DNA from: Flavobacteriaceae bacterium
Lineage (GTDB): Bacteria > Bacteroidota > Bacteroidia > Flavobacteriales > Flavobacteriaceae
Assembly (NCBI GenBank): GCA_015488935.1
Contig: WFMU01000480.1
Span: 1-7,590 of the forward strand
Length of the DNA: 7,590 bases
Reading direction: 5' to 3'
In this document: positions 1-6,208 of the stretch, in pieces
Numbering within the stretch: position 1 is the stretch's first letter
Layout of the letters: every line of letters begins with the position of its first letter
Made by a program: the position numbers and the translations under genes
The notes under the pieces: generated by a model
What the model was told of the DNA's origin: nothing
The model's input: only the letters and a program-made list of their open reading frames with translations
Database searches by the model: none

Positions 1-861
1 GAACTTGCAAAATCCGAGAAAAAAATATTATCTAAAAAAGAGCAACACACGTCTAGTGTTGTTAATGAAAAGTATATTATAAAAAAAGAAAGTGCACCAA
101 CTATCAATATTGTAGAAAACATGGTAGAAAAAAAGCAAAATATTCTTAGTTCTATTGATGAGATTATTGCCTCTAAAGAAAAAGAAGCACAACTCGCAAA
201 GCAAAATTTAAAGAATACTAAAGAAACAAACATATCTATTCCTAAAAATAGTACGCCATCTGTTTCGGCAGAGATGGATGCAATAATTAGTGACAGTAAA
301 CGAGATTTACTACATAAAAATAACATAGAAAAACCAGTTTCTTCAACTATTTCTGAAGTAAAAGATAATACTAAAAAAGAAAAAAACTCGGATACTCAAA
401 ATAAAATAATAACCAAAAAAGAAATTATTGAAGAATTGCGTTTGGCAAAAAAAGGGCATAAGCAATGGATTGCTGATGTACAAGTGTTAACTAGAATTGG
501 AAATATTGAAGAAGCAAAATCAACCATTCCAGTAAGTTTTACATCTTGTGATTTTGGTAAATGGTATTATGGAGAAGGACAAATGTTAGCGGAGTTTGAA
601 GCCTATCAAGACCTCGAAAAATCTCATCAAAAAATACATGATATCTACCTTCAAATATTTAATTTATACAAAGTAAAAATAGAAGGTTCTTTTTTTAATA
701 GTGCCAAAAAGCAGTTAAAAGAAAGAGAGAATAATGCGGTATCTCTATCCAAAAAATTAGATTATCAGTCCGATTTATTATTTAAAAAATTACTTTTATT
801 AGAAGGAGTTATTAAAAAATTATCGGATGCTAAAATGGCAGAATTAAATTTATTGAGTTAG
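1..861 (+). CDS. CZB-domain (zinc-binding) protein with long charged N-terminal region, 5' partial
   Basis: The frame is open from base 1, so the gene begins upstream; the first visible ATG (base 121) is unlikely to be the true start because the same lysine-rich composition continues before it. At least 286 codons are visible, ending in TAG. The C-terminal third is a CZB (chemoreceptor zinc-binding) domain: a helix with KKGHKQW (His codon 457-459), then the signature CDFGKWYYGEG (Cys codon 547-549), then KSHQKIH (His codons 625-627 and 637-639). These are the expected three His and one Cys zinc ligands. In known proteins CZB domains sense zinc or oxidants and sit on chemoreceptors or diguanylate cyclases such as DgcZ. 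Here neither partner is seen. Upstream is a Lys/Glu/Ser-rich, probably disordered or coiled linker with two copies of a short motif (SIDEIIASK at about 151-177 and MDAIISDSK at about 274-300). About 70 residues of predicted helix follow the CZB core. No membrane segment is visible. The domain call is firm; the protein's job is unknown. Confidence 0.85.
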   Translation, partial: ELAKSEKKILSKKEQHTSSVVNEKYIIKKESAPTINIVENMVEKKQNILSSIDEIIASKEKEAQLAKQNLKNTKETNISIPKNSTPSVSAEMDAIISDSKRDLLHKNNIEKPVSSTISEVKDNTKKEKNSDTQNKIITKKEIIEELRLAKKGHKQWIADVQVLTRIGNIEEAKSTIPVSFTSCDFGKWYYGEGQMLAEFEAYQDLEKSHQKIHDIYLQIFNLYKVKIEGSFFNSAKKQLKERENNAVSLSKKLDYQSDLLFKKLLLLEGVIKKLSDAKMAELNLLS

Positions 862-902
862 TCATTTAATTTCTGTATATTTAGCATTTAAAACAAAGAA
901 AA

Positions 903-1310
903 ATGGAAGAATTTACAGGACAAAATATACTAACTTTATAAAAGAATTACCGAATGATGATGCATGTAAAGCCTATTTAGCCAAAATAAAATGGCAAGAT
1001 GGTTTTATATGTAGTAAATGTGGCGGGACAAAAGGTTGCGAAAAATCAGGATATAATTATCATTGTTATACATGTAATCATGTAGAAAGTGCCACAGCGA
1101 ATACACTTTTCATAAAGTTAAATTTGGATTACAAAAGGCATTTTGTGTAGTTTTTGAAATGAGTACAAGTAGTAAAAGTATTTCAATATTCAAATGGGAA
1201 AACGCTTAAGTATTCGTCAAGGAACAGCATGGTATTTTATGCAAAAAGTACGTAAAGCTATGAAAAGTAGTCAAAAATATCCATTAGAAAAAATAATTCA
1301 TGTTGATGAG
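903..1310 (+). pseudogene. IS1595-family (ISXO2-like) transposase remnant, 5' half only
   Basis: Translation across three frames rebuilds the N-terminal half of an IS1595-family transposase. It begins MEEFTGQNIL at ATG 903, then FIKELPNDDACKAYLA and a zinc ribbon with CSKC (Cys codons 1010 and 1019) and CYTC (Cys codons 1064 and 1073). Next come TLF/HKVKFGLQKAF, the helix-turn-helix-like stretch QMGKRLSIRQGTAWYFMQK, and HVDE, the start of the catalytic DDE domain. The reading frame changes three times, near 932-935, near 1108-1111 and near 1183-1190. Each change is explained by one missing base. The match stops at the Glu codon 1308-1310, where the ISAs1-type element begins. The rest of the DDE domain is absent on both sides of that element. 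No IS1595 terminal inverted repeat could be recognised between 862 and 902. The gene cannot make an active transposase. Confidence 0.85.
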
Positions 1311-1311
1311 C

Positions 1312-1344
1312 AGGGCGAACTCATACTTTTTTTAAGTAAACTTT
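1312..1344 (+). repeat. Left terminal inverted repeat of the ISAs1-type element
   Basis: The repeat starts AGGGCGAACTCATAC, continues with a run of T and ends AAGTAAACTTT. It is the reverse complement of 2560-2592 except at one position (G here, A in the other copy, sixth base from the end). Its inner part contains TACTT and AAGTA separated by five T, so it can also fold into a small hairpin. Confidence 0.92.
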
Positions 1345-1441
1345 TACAATAATTAACTAATTAATAGTTTGTTAAGTTGTTTTTTTATTCGTGTATTATA
1401 CTGATAATCAATAATTTAATCTAATAAATAAAGAAAGTAAA

Positions 1442-2583
1442 TTGATCCGTATTTTTAGCCAGATAGAAGACCCTAGAAGCCATATAAACCAACTTCATAA
1501 ATTAATTGACATCCTTCTTATAGGGATAATTTCAGTGATTTGTGGAGCAGAACTACGAAGTAATCACGAATACTAAAACAAATATCAAAGAATGAGTAAA
1601 CATGGAAACAAATGGTTGAGTTTGCTAAGTCAAAAGAAGAATTTCTAAGAACTTTTCTTGATTTACCAAATGGAATACCTTCGGAAGACACTATAAATAG
1701 GCTGTTTACATCAATTGATAGTAATCAATTAGAAAATTGTTTTATTGAATGGGTAAGTTCTATCTCAGATTTAAGTTTAGGACAAATAATTGCTATTGAT
1801 GGGAAAACTATAAGAGGAGCAAAACATAAAGGTAAAAAATCACCTATTCATATGGTAAGTGCTTGGGCTTGTGAAAACAACCTTGTATTAGGGCAAGTTA
1901 AAACAGATGAAAAATCTAATGAAATTACGGCAATACCAGACTTGTTAGATATTCTTGATATATCAGGAAATGTAGTTACTATCGATGCTATGGGAACTCA
2001 AAGAGAAATTGCAAAAAAGATAATTGATAATGATGCTAATTATATCTTAGCAGTAAAAGGTAATCAATCACTTTTATTAGAAAATGTACAGGATGAATTT
2101 AGATTTTAAAAACAAATAGAAATAGACAAAAACGAAGATTTAGGACACGGAAGAATAGAAACACGTGTTTGTAGTGTACTTACTGATTTTTAATTTATTG
2201 AAAAACAAAATGATTGGAAAAACTTGAGAAACATCATAAGAATAGAAAGTATTCGAGAATTTAAAAACAGTGATAAACAAAAGGAGATATCTACGCGTTA
2301 TTATATATCAAGCCTAAAAAATGATGCTTCATATTTTCAGTCTGCAATGCGTTCTCATTGGGCTGTTGAAAATAAATTACACTGGACACTTGATGTTGGT
2401 TTTTCAGAAGAAGCTTCAAGAAAAAGAGCAGGTAATGCTTCGCAAAATTATTCTGTTTTACTAAAAATTGCGCTAAATCTCTTAAAAAATGAAAAGACAG
2501 AGAAACAAGGTATAAAAGGTAAAAGACTTAAAGCAGGGTGGAATAATAAGTATTTGCTTAAAGTTTACTTAAAAAAAGTATGA
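1442..2583 (+). pseudogene. ISAs1-family DDE transposase, disrupted by an insertion of about 47 bp and two in-frame TAA codons
   Basis: The N-terminal domain starts at about 1442 (TTG, preceded by the purine-rich AAAGAAAG) and reads IRIFSQIEDPRSHIN...VICGAE, typical of the ISAs1 N-terminal region. After Glu codon 1550-1552 about 47 extra bases (about 1553-1599) break the frame. Family-like sequence resumes as TWKQMVEFAKSKEEF at about 1600. The catalytic core then follows: IAIDGKTIRGA (Asp codon 1798), VVTIDAMGTQ (Asp codon 1984), and after the breaks HWAVENKLHWTLDVGF (Glu codon 2368). All three DDE acidic residues are therefore still encoded. Two TAA codons (2107-2109 and 2191-2193) lie in the same frame as the sequence on both sides, so they are nonsense changes, not frameshifts. 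The true TGA stop (2581-2583) lies inside the right inverted repeat. A working transposase cannot be made from this copy. Confidence 0.88.
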
Positions 2584-2592
2584 GTTTGCCCT
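2560..2592 (-). repeat. Right terminal inverted repeat of the ISAs1-type element
   Basis: Read on the minus strand it starts AGGGCAAACTCATAC and ends AAGTAAACTTT, matching 32 of 33 bases of the left end. The last codons of the transposase (…YLKKV and TGA) are written inside this repeat. Confidence 0.92.
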
Positions 2593-2626
2593 AGGCTAAA
2601 ATAATGGAAAGTATTTTAATTAAATA

Positions 2627-2634
2627 TAATTTTG
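2627..2634 (+). promoter_or_regulatory. Probable Bacteroidota -7 promoter element for the membrane protein / Crp-type regulator genes
   Basis: TAATTTTG matches TAnnTTTG exactly and lies 21 bases before the ATG at 2656. No TTG -33 element is clear about 19 bases upstream. Both the element and its -33 region lie outside the IS right end (2592), so the promoter is not supplied by the IS. Confidence 0.5.
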
Positions 2635-2655
2635 TACCTTGTAAAAAAATATAAA

Positions 2656-2997
2656 ATGTATATAAAATTTTTACTATTTGGTGGTTGTTTTGGACCAAAT
2701 ACACCAGACCATTTTGCCATATTATATGTGCTCTTAATGCTTATATTTATAATTTTTGTAGTACTACCAAGAATCAAAATTCCATTAACAGACATTGCAA
2801 AAAGAAACACAAAAAATCCATTTTATAAAACAAGAAACATACTCGGTTTTTACGAAGATGTAGAAGCATCTGGAGAACTATGTACGCTAGAAACAAAACA
2901 ACCTTCTATTTTATTTAAAATTATTGCAATTATCTTAAGCCTTTCTGTGTTTTTTGTTCACTTAGGAACGTTCCTTAACTTTGATTCATGGTTTTAG
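2656..2997 (+). CDS. Small two-helix membrane protein of unknown function
   Basis: The gene encodes 113 residues. I start at ATG 2656, not at the TTG at 2632, because that TTG lies inside the likely -7 promoter element. Two hydrophobic segments are visible: residues about 20-38 (FAILYVLLMLIFIIFVVLP) and about 85-107 (ILFKIIAIILSLSVFFVHL). Between them is a polar loop of about 45 residues with KRNTKNPFYKTRNILGFYEDVE. The short N-terminus has FGGCFGPNTPDH. The positive charges (PRIKIP, AKRNTK) follow helix 1, so the loop is probably cytoplasmic and both ends periplasmic; this is an inference. I do not recognise a family. It ends 17 bases before the Crp/Fnr-type gene and is probably cotranscribed with it. 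It begins only about 60 bases after the IS right end, so the original upstream neighbour may have been lost. Confidence 0.65.
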   Translation: MYIKFLLFGGCFGPNTPDHFAILYVLLMLIFIIFVVLPRIKIPLTDIAKRNTKNPFYKTRNILGFYEDVEASGELCTLETKQPSILFKIIAIILSLSVFFVHLGTFLNFDSWF

Positions 2998-3014
2998 AAT
3001 AATTTTTTTAATAA

Positions 3015-3620
3015 ATGAACGAATTTGACACCAAAGAAATAATACAAGATTACCAAAATACTTACAAAGCAATATGTGCAGATTTAACAGCAAACGAATT
3101 GGATTTTATTGCCAAAAAAGTAAGTATTTCTAAAATAAAGAAGAAAACCTATTACTTAAAAGCAGGAGAAATACAACAAGAAATGGCATATCTCTATAAA
3201 GGCTTAATGCGAAGTTATTATATCGATAATAAAGGCAAAGAAATTACCATATCATTTATAAAAGAAGGTGCATTTGTATCGGATTATAGTGCATTTATTA
3301 CCAGAAAATCCTCCAAGTTTTACATCCAATGTTTAGAACCATGCGTACTTGTTAATTTACCGTACCAAGCCATGCAAGAATGTTATAGAACTTATAAAAA
3401 TTTTGAAAAATTTGGACGACTAATAGCAGAATCCATACTAGTAATGCGCCAAATTCGTATCGAAAGTTTTTTGTTTGAAAATGCAGAAGAGAGATATGTG
3501 AATTTTAGAAATGAAAATCCAGCATTAAATAACCGAGTGTCATTAACTCATTTGGCATCTTTTTTAGGAATTGAAAGACAATCTTTAAGTCGCATTAGAA
3601 AAAAATTAATAGTTTCCTAA
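3015..3620 (+). CDS. Crp/Fnr-family transcriptional regulator
   Basis: The protein has 201 residues, a normal length for the short Bacteroidota Crp/Fnr regulators. Residues about 23-115 form the cyclic-nucleotide-binding-like beta barrel (YYLKAGEIQQEMAYLYKGLMR, then GKEITISFIKEGAFVSDY). Residues about 125-155 are the long dimerisation helix, and residues about 160-199 carry the winged-helix DNA-binding part with VSLTHLASFLGIERQSLSRIRKKL as the helix-turn-helix. The GE...R(S/T)A phosphate cassette that binds cAMP in classical CRP is not recognisable, and there is no N-terminal cysteine cluster of the FNR type, so the ligand is unknown or absent. The ATG at 3015 has no clear ribosome-binding site, which is usual here. 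The gene follows the small membrane protein by 17 bp and precedes the lipoprotein hydrolase, whose upstream region has a palindrome that could be its operator. Family assignment is firm; regulon is inference. Confidence 0.88.
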   Translation: MNEFDTKEIIQDYQNTYKAICADLTANELDFIAKKVSISKIKKKTYYLKAGEIQQEMAYLYKGLMRSYYIDNKGKEITISFIKEGAFVSDYSAFITRKSSKFYIQCLEPCVLVNLPYQAMQECYRTYKNFEKFGRLIAESILVMRQIRIESFLFENAEERYVNFRNENPALNNRVSLTHLASFLGIERQSLSRIRKKLIVS

Positions 3621-3627
3621 ATTTTGT

Positions 3628-3637
3628 CACAAATGTG
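3628..3637. promoter_or_regulatory. Possible Crp/Fnr-type operator upstream of the hydrolase gene
   Basis: CACA-AA-TGTG is a short perfect inverted repeat within TTTGTCACAAATGTGTCAGG. It also carries TGTCA twice as a direct repeat. It is centred about 30 bases upstream of a near-consensus -7 element, which would place it near -41 of the likely transcript start, the classic site for a Crp-type activator. The only support is the symmetry and the position. Confidence 0.3.
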
Positions 3638-3662
3638 TCAGGTAAAAATAAAAAGATAAACA

Positions 3663-3670
3663 GAACTTTG
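3663..3670 (+). promoter_or_regulatory. Weak candidate -7 promoter element for the hydrolase gene
   Basis: GAACTTTG keeps the TTTG half of TAnnTTTG but has G instead of T at the first base. It lies 29 bases before ATG 3700. No TTG -33 box is visible at the right distance, which would fit a promoter that depends on an activator. Confidence 0.3.
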
Positions 3671-3699
3671 TAGTATACCAATTAAATTTAGAAAAGTAA

Positions 3700-4608
3700 A
3701 TGATAAATAATAGAATTTTAAAAAAAAGAGATACCATGCATCTGTTGCAAATACTACTTATAACACTATTTCTAAGTTCATGTAGTATGAGTAAAACCTT
3801 TTTGTATCCAAGTAAATTACCAAAAAAAGATTTTAGTTTTTCCGATCGTGATGATAAAGTAATTTATGCAAAGTATGCAGAAAAAAATCACCAATTAATA
3901 TTTACGACAGAAAAAGATTCCGCAGCCTACACGCACAGTATAGAAAGTGTTGTGTTTCAAAGTAAAAATGGAAACAAACTAAACGGTTGGATGCTCAAAC
4001 CAAAAAATAAAAAGATTATAGCAACCATACTTCATTTTCATGGAAGTGCAGGAAATTTATTATACCACCACGAGCGAATTGCACCCTTAGTAAAAGAAGG
4101 ATTTCAAATATTTACCTTTGACTATAGCGAATTTGGGTATTCCGAAGGAAAAGCAACAAGAAAAAATGTACTAATAGATGCAAATTCGGCCTTAGATTAT
4201 ATAAAACAACGAGAAGATGTAAAAGGTACAAAACTAATTATATACGGACAGTCTTATGGCGGACATACAGCAGCACTAATCGGAACCGAAAGACAAAACG
4301 AAATAGAAGCAATGGTTATCGAAGGAGGATTTTCATCACACAGAGAAGAAGCAGTGTATAAAGTACCCTTTTTGGGAAATATAGTAAAGCAAGGAAAAAA
4401 GGCGAAAAAAGAAATTAAAAAATTTCATAAACCATTATTAATCATACATAGCAACGAAGATAAAGTAGTGCCATTATATTTAGGAAAGCGAATATTTGAC
4501 AATGCCAATCAGCCAAAGACATTTTTCGAAGTTGATAAATCACATTTGTTTGCCTTAAAATATTATGCAAAAGAAATAGCCAATAAAATAATTAAGATGT
4601 TACACTAA
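3700..4608 (+). CDS. Lipoprotein alpha/beta hydrolase (serine hydrolase fold)
   Basis: The protein has 302 residues from ATG 3700; an inner ATG at 3736 (residue 13) would also give a good signal peptide and has a purine-rich AAAGAGAT before it. The signal sequence LLQILLITLFLSSC ends in a lipobox with Cys28 as the lipidated residue, so the enzyme should be anchored in the envelope. The residues after Cys (SMSK) do not look like the acidic surface-export signal of Bacteroidota lipoproteins, which suggests a periplasm-facing position. The catalytic features are the oxyanion loop HGSAGN (114-119), the nucleophile elbow GQSYGG (Ser185), the acid in SNEDK (Asp254) and His282 in KSHLF. This matches the BEM46-like/peptidase S9-like branch of alpha/beta hydrolases. 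The substrate (ester, peptide or other) cannot be told. The 3' end overlaps the convergent MocR-type gene by 17 bp. The Crp-type gene just upstream may control it. Confidence 0.87.
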   Translation: MINNRILKKRDTMHLLQILLITLFLSSCSMSKTFLYPSKLPKKDFSFSDRDDKVIYAKYAEKNHQLIFTTEKDSAAYTHSIESVVFQSKNGNKLNGWMLKPKNKKIIATILHFHGSAGNLLYHHERIAPLVKEGFQIFTFDYSEFGYSEGKATRKNVLIDANSALDYIKQREDVKGTKLIIYGQSYGGHTAALIGTERQNEIEAMVIEGGFSSHREEAVYKVPFLGNIVKQGKKAKKEIKKFHKPLLIIHSNEDKVVPLYLGKRIFDNANQPKTFFEVDKSHLFALKYYAKEIANKIIKMLH

Positions 4609-6076
4609 GAGTATGCATTGTTGCTTTTAATCGATTTATTAATACGTGAATTTCTTCGGTAGTATAATTTGCAAAACCCATTCTAACTGCATTGTGTTTT
4701 GTATTTGCACTATCATAACGTTGCCAATCGCCAATTTCTAAATGGTATTTTTGTGCCATTTTTGCAACCACATACCAATCGTATTTTTTAGATAATGTAA
4801 CCCAAACAGCCATGCCTCCTTTCGGAATTTGAAAAGTAAAAAAATCAGACAACTCTTTTTGTAATAATTCGCAAAATAAATCGCGTCTTGTTTTATAGAT
4901 TTTAAGAACTTTTTTAATATGCCTATCCAAATCGCCATTTTTAATAAAATCAGCAAAAGTTAATTCTAATAAAGCATCACCTTGTCTATCAATAATTCTT
5001 CTAAAATTAGCAGCAGCAGTAATAAAACTTTTGGGAGCAACCAAGTAACCAACCCGAAAAACAGGAGCAACGGTTTTACAAAAAGAACCAATATAAATAA
5101 CATTTCCGTTTGCATCGTGACTGGCAAGTGGTAGAATAGGAGCGTGGTTGTAGTTAAAATCATAGTCGTAATCATCTTCAATAATGGCAAAATGATAGGT
5201 TTTTGCCAAATTGAGTAAATGAATTCTTCTTTTAGCAGATAAAGTTACTGTTGTAGGATGATGATGATGCGAAGTAAGAAAAACAGCTTTTATTTTTTGC
5301 TTTTTACAAAGAAATTCAATTTCATCTGTAACCAAACCATTTTCATCCACAGAAATACGCAGCAATTTTGCATTTTGATGCGCAAAAGAAACATCCGCAG
5401 AAATATAATTAGTTTCGCCAATAAGTACAATATTTCCTTTTTTTTAAAGTAATTGCGAAGCCAAATAAATTCCCATTTGACTACCACGAGTAATTAAAAT
5501 ATTATCGATACTAATAGGTAAACCACGTGTTTTGTTGAGGTATTCAACCAGCACTTTGCGAAGTTTTAAATTGCCATAAGTAGAAGTATATGACAAGTGA
5601 TTTAAACTACTTTTTTTATTTGCAATTTGCCTGTATGTTCTGGTAATTTCTTTAATTGGAGCAAGTCTAACATCACAAGTGCCATCATTTAAAGAAATAA
5701 AATCTTGTCTTTTTTGTATGGATTTACGAATTAATATTTTGCTGTCATAAAAAGCAAAACCAGTATGCTCTTTTGGATTTGAATGATTTTTTTTATCAAA
5801 ATCACGTTGCTTTAATAGCGGAATTGTTGCATGTACAAAAGTACCTTTTTGTGGAATACTGTTTACCCAGCCTTGTAAATCTAACTCTTCATAACAAGCA
5901 ACCACCGTTTTGCGATGTACCTGTAATAAATCAGCAAGCGTTCTGCTACCCAATAATTTTGTTTTTGGTGGAAGCGTTCCATTTTTTATCAAAACAATAA
6001 ACTGATTTGCTAATTGCAAGTATAATGGTTGTTTACAATTTCTGTCTAATTTTAAACTTGTTTTATATGGAAACAT
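4592..6076 (-). pseudogene. MocR/PdxR-type regulator (GntR winged helix + class I aminotransferase domain), interrupted by one in-frame TAA
   Basis: One continuous frame of 494 codons runs from ATG 6076 to TAA at 4594-4592, except for a TAA at 5446-5444 (codon 211). Residues about 17-85 are a GntR winged helix (PLYLQLANQFIVLIKNG, SRTLADLLQVHRKTVVACYEEL, GWVNSIPQKGTFV). Residues from about 125 form the fold-type I aminotransferase-like domain. It has EDDYDYDFNY (about 300-309), the PLP-Schiff-base lysine in GSFCKTVAPVFRVGY (about Lys334) and the carboxylate-binding Arg in AVRMGFANY (about Arg465). Such regulators bind PLP and often control vitamin B6 or related metabolism. Around the stop the sequence reads SQLL*KKGNIVLIGETNY; relatives typically have a leucine there, so a TTA to TAA change is the simplest reading. 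It is followed by a run of eight A. If real, only a 210-residue fragment with the DNA-binding domain and no PLP lysine is made. Divergent from the FMN-binding protein gene, its likely target. Confidence 0.87.
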
Positions 6077-6131
6077 AACTGGACTATTTAAAATCTTTAT
6101 TCTGGATGAAAATAATAGACCATAAATATAG

Positions 6132-6139
6132 TAAATTTG
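6132..6139 (+). promoter_or_regulatory. Probable -7 promoter element for the FMN-binding protein gene
   Basis: TAAATTTG matches TAnnTTTG exactly, in the 132-bp gap between the divergent MocR-type and FMN-protein genes. It would give a leader of about 65 bases. A TTG -33 element is not evident. On the other strand, TATATTTA (6130-6123) is a one-mismatch candidate for the regulator's own promoter; the two would overlap closely, as expected for an autoregulated divergent pair. Confidence 0.4.
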
Positions 6140-6208
6140 AAATAAATCTAGGAAGAAAAGCAGTTTTGCTAAGGCAACTTAGTAATAAGGAAACAAAAAA
6201 CCATAAAA

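Larger units (their letters stand above)
1312..2592 (+). mobile_element. ISAs1-family insertion sequence, 1281 bp, with a decayed transposase
   Basis: The element is bounded by 33-bp terminal inverted repeats (1312-1344 and 2560-2592) that differ at one base, and it holds one transposase frame of the ISAs1/H-repeat family. The length fits that family, whose members are about 1.2-1.5 kb. The ends start AGGGC; if the boundary is taken one base further out (1311 and 2593) the left end reads CAGGGC, but that outer base does not match on the right. It sits inside the IS1595-type transposase remnant. ISAs1 elements normally make a target duplication of about 8-10 bp, but the flanks (left ...GTTGATGAG, right GGCTAAAAT...) do not match. 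The 97 bases between the left repeat and the transposase start are an AT-rich leader where I see no further gene. Confidence 0.85.

Noticed and set aside
1345..1441. Small RNA or extra gene in the IS leader
   Set aside because: The stretch is AT-rich with no convincing fold or open frame, and is best read as the 5' leader of the transposase.
2632..2655. TTG start at 2632 for the small membrane protein
   Set aside because: The TTG is part of the TAATTTTG -7 element, so it would lie upstream of the transcript start; ATG 2656 is preferred.
2616..2810. Minus-strand frame opposite the small membrane protein
   Set aside because: It is antisense to a gene with a matching promoter element and plausible membrane topology, and has no start context or family features of its own.
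4738..5190. Leucine-rich open frames on the minus strand within the regulator gene
   Set aside because: They overlap the well-supported aminotransferase domain in another frame and are hydrophobic only because of the AT-rich codons of the real gene.
5257..5275. Run of CAT/ATG triplets (four His codons) in the regulator as a repeat or metal site
   Set aside because: The relatives have HHQYP at this position in the aminotransferase domain; SHHHHP is a small variation of that motif.
5444..5446. Frameshift or programmed slippage at the A run as the reason for the split regulator
   Set aside because: The frame before and after the TAA is the same, so slippage by one base would not rejoin the two halves; a nonsense change is simpler.
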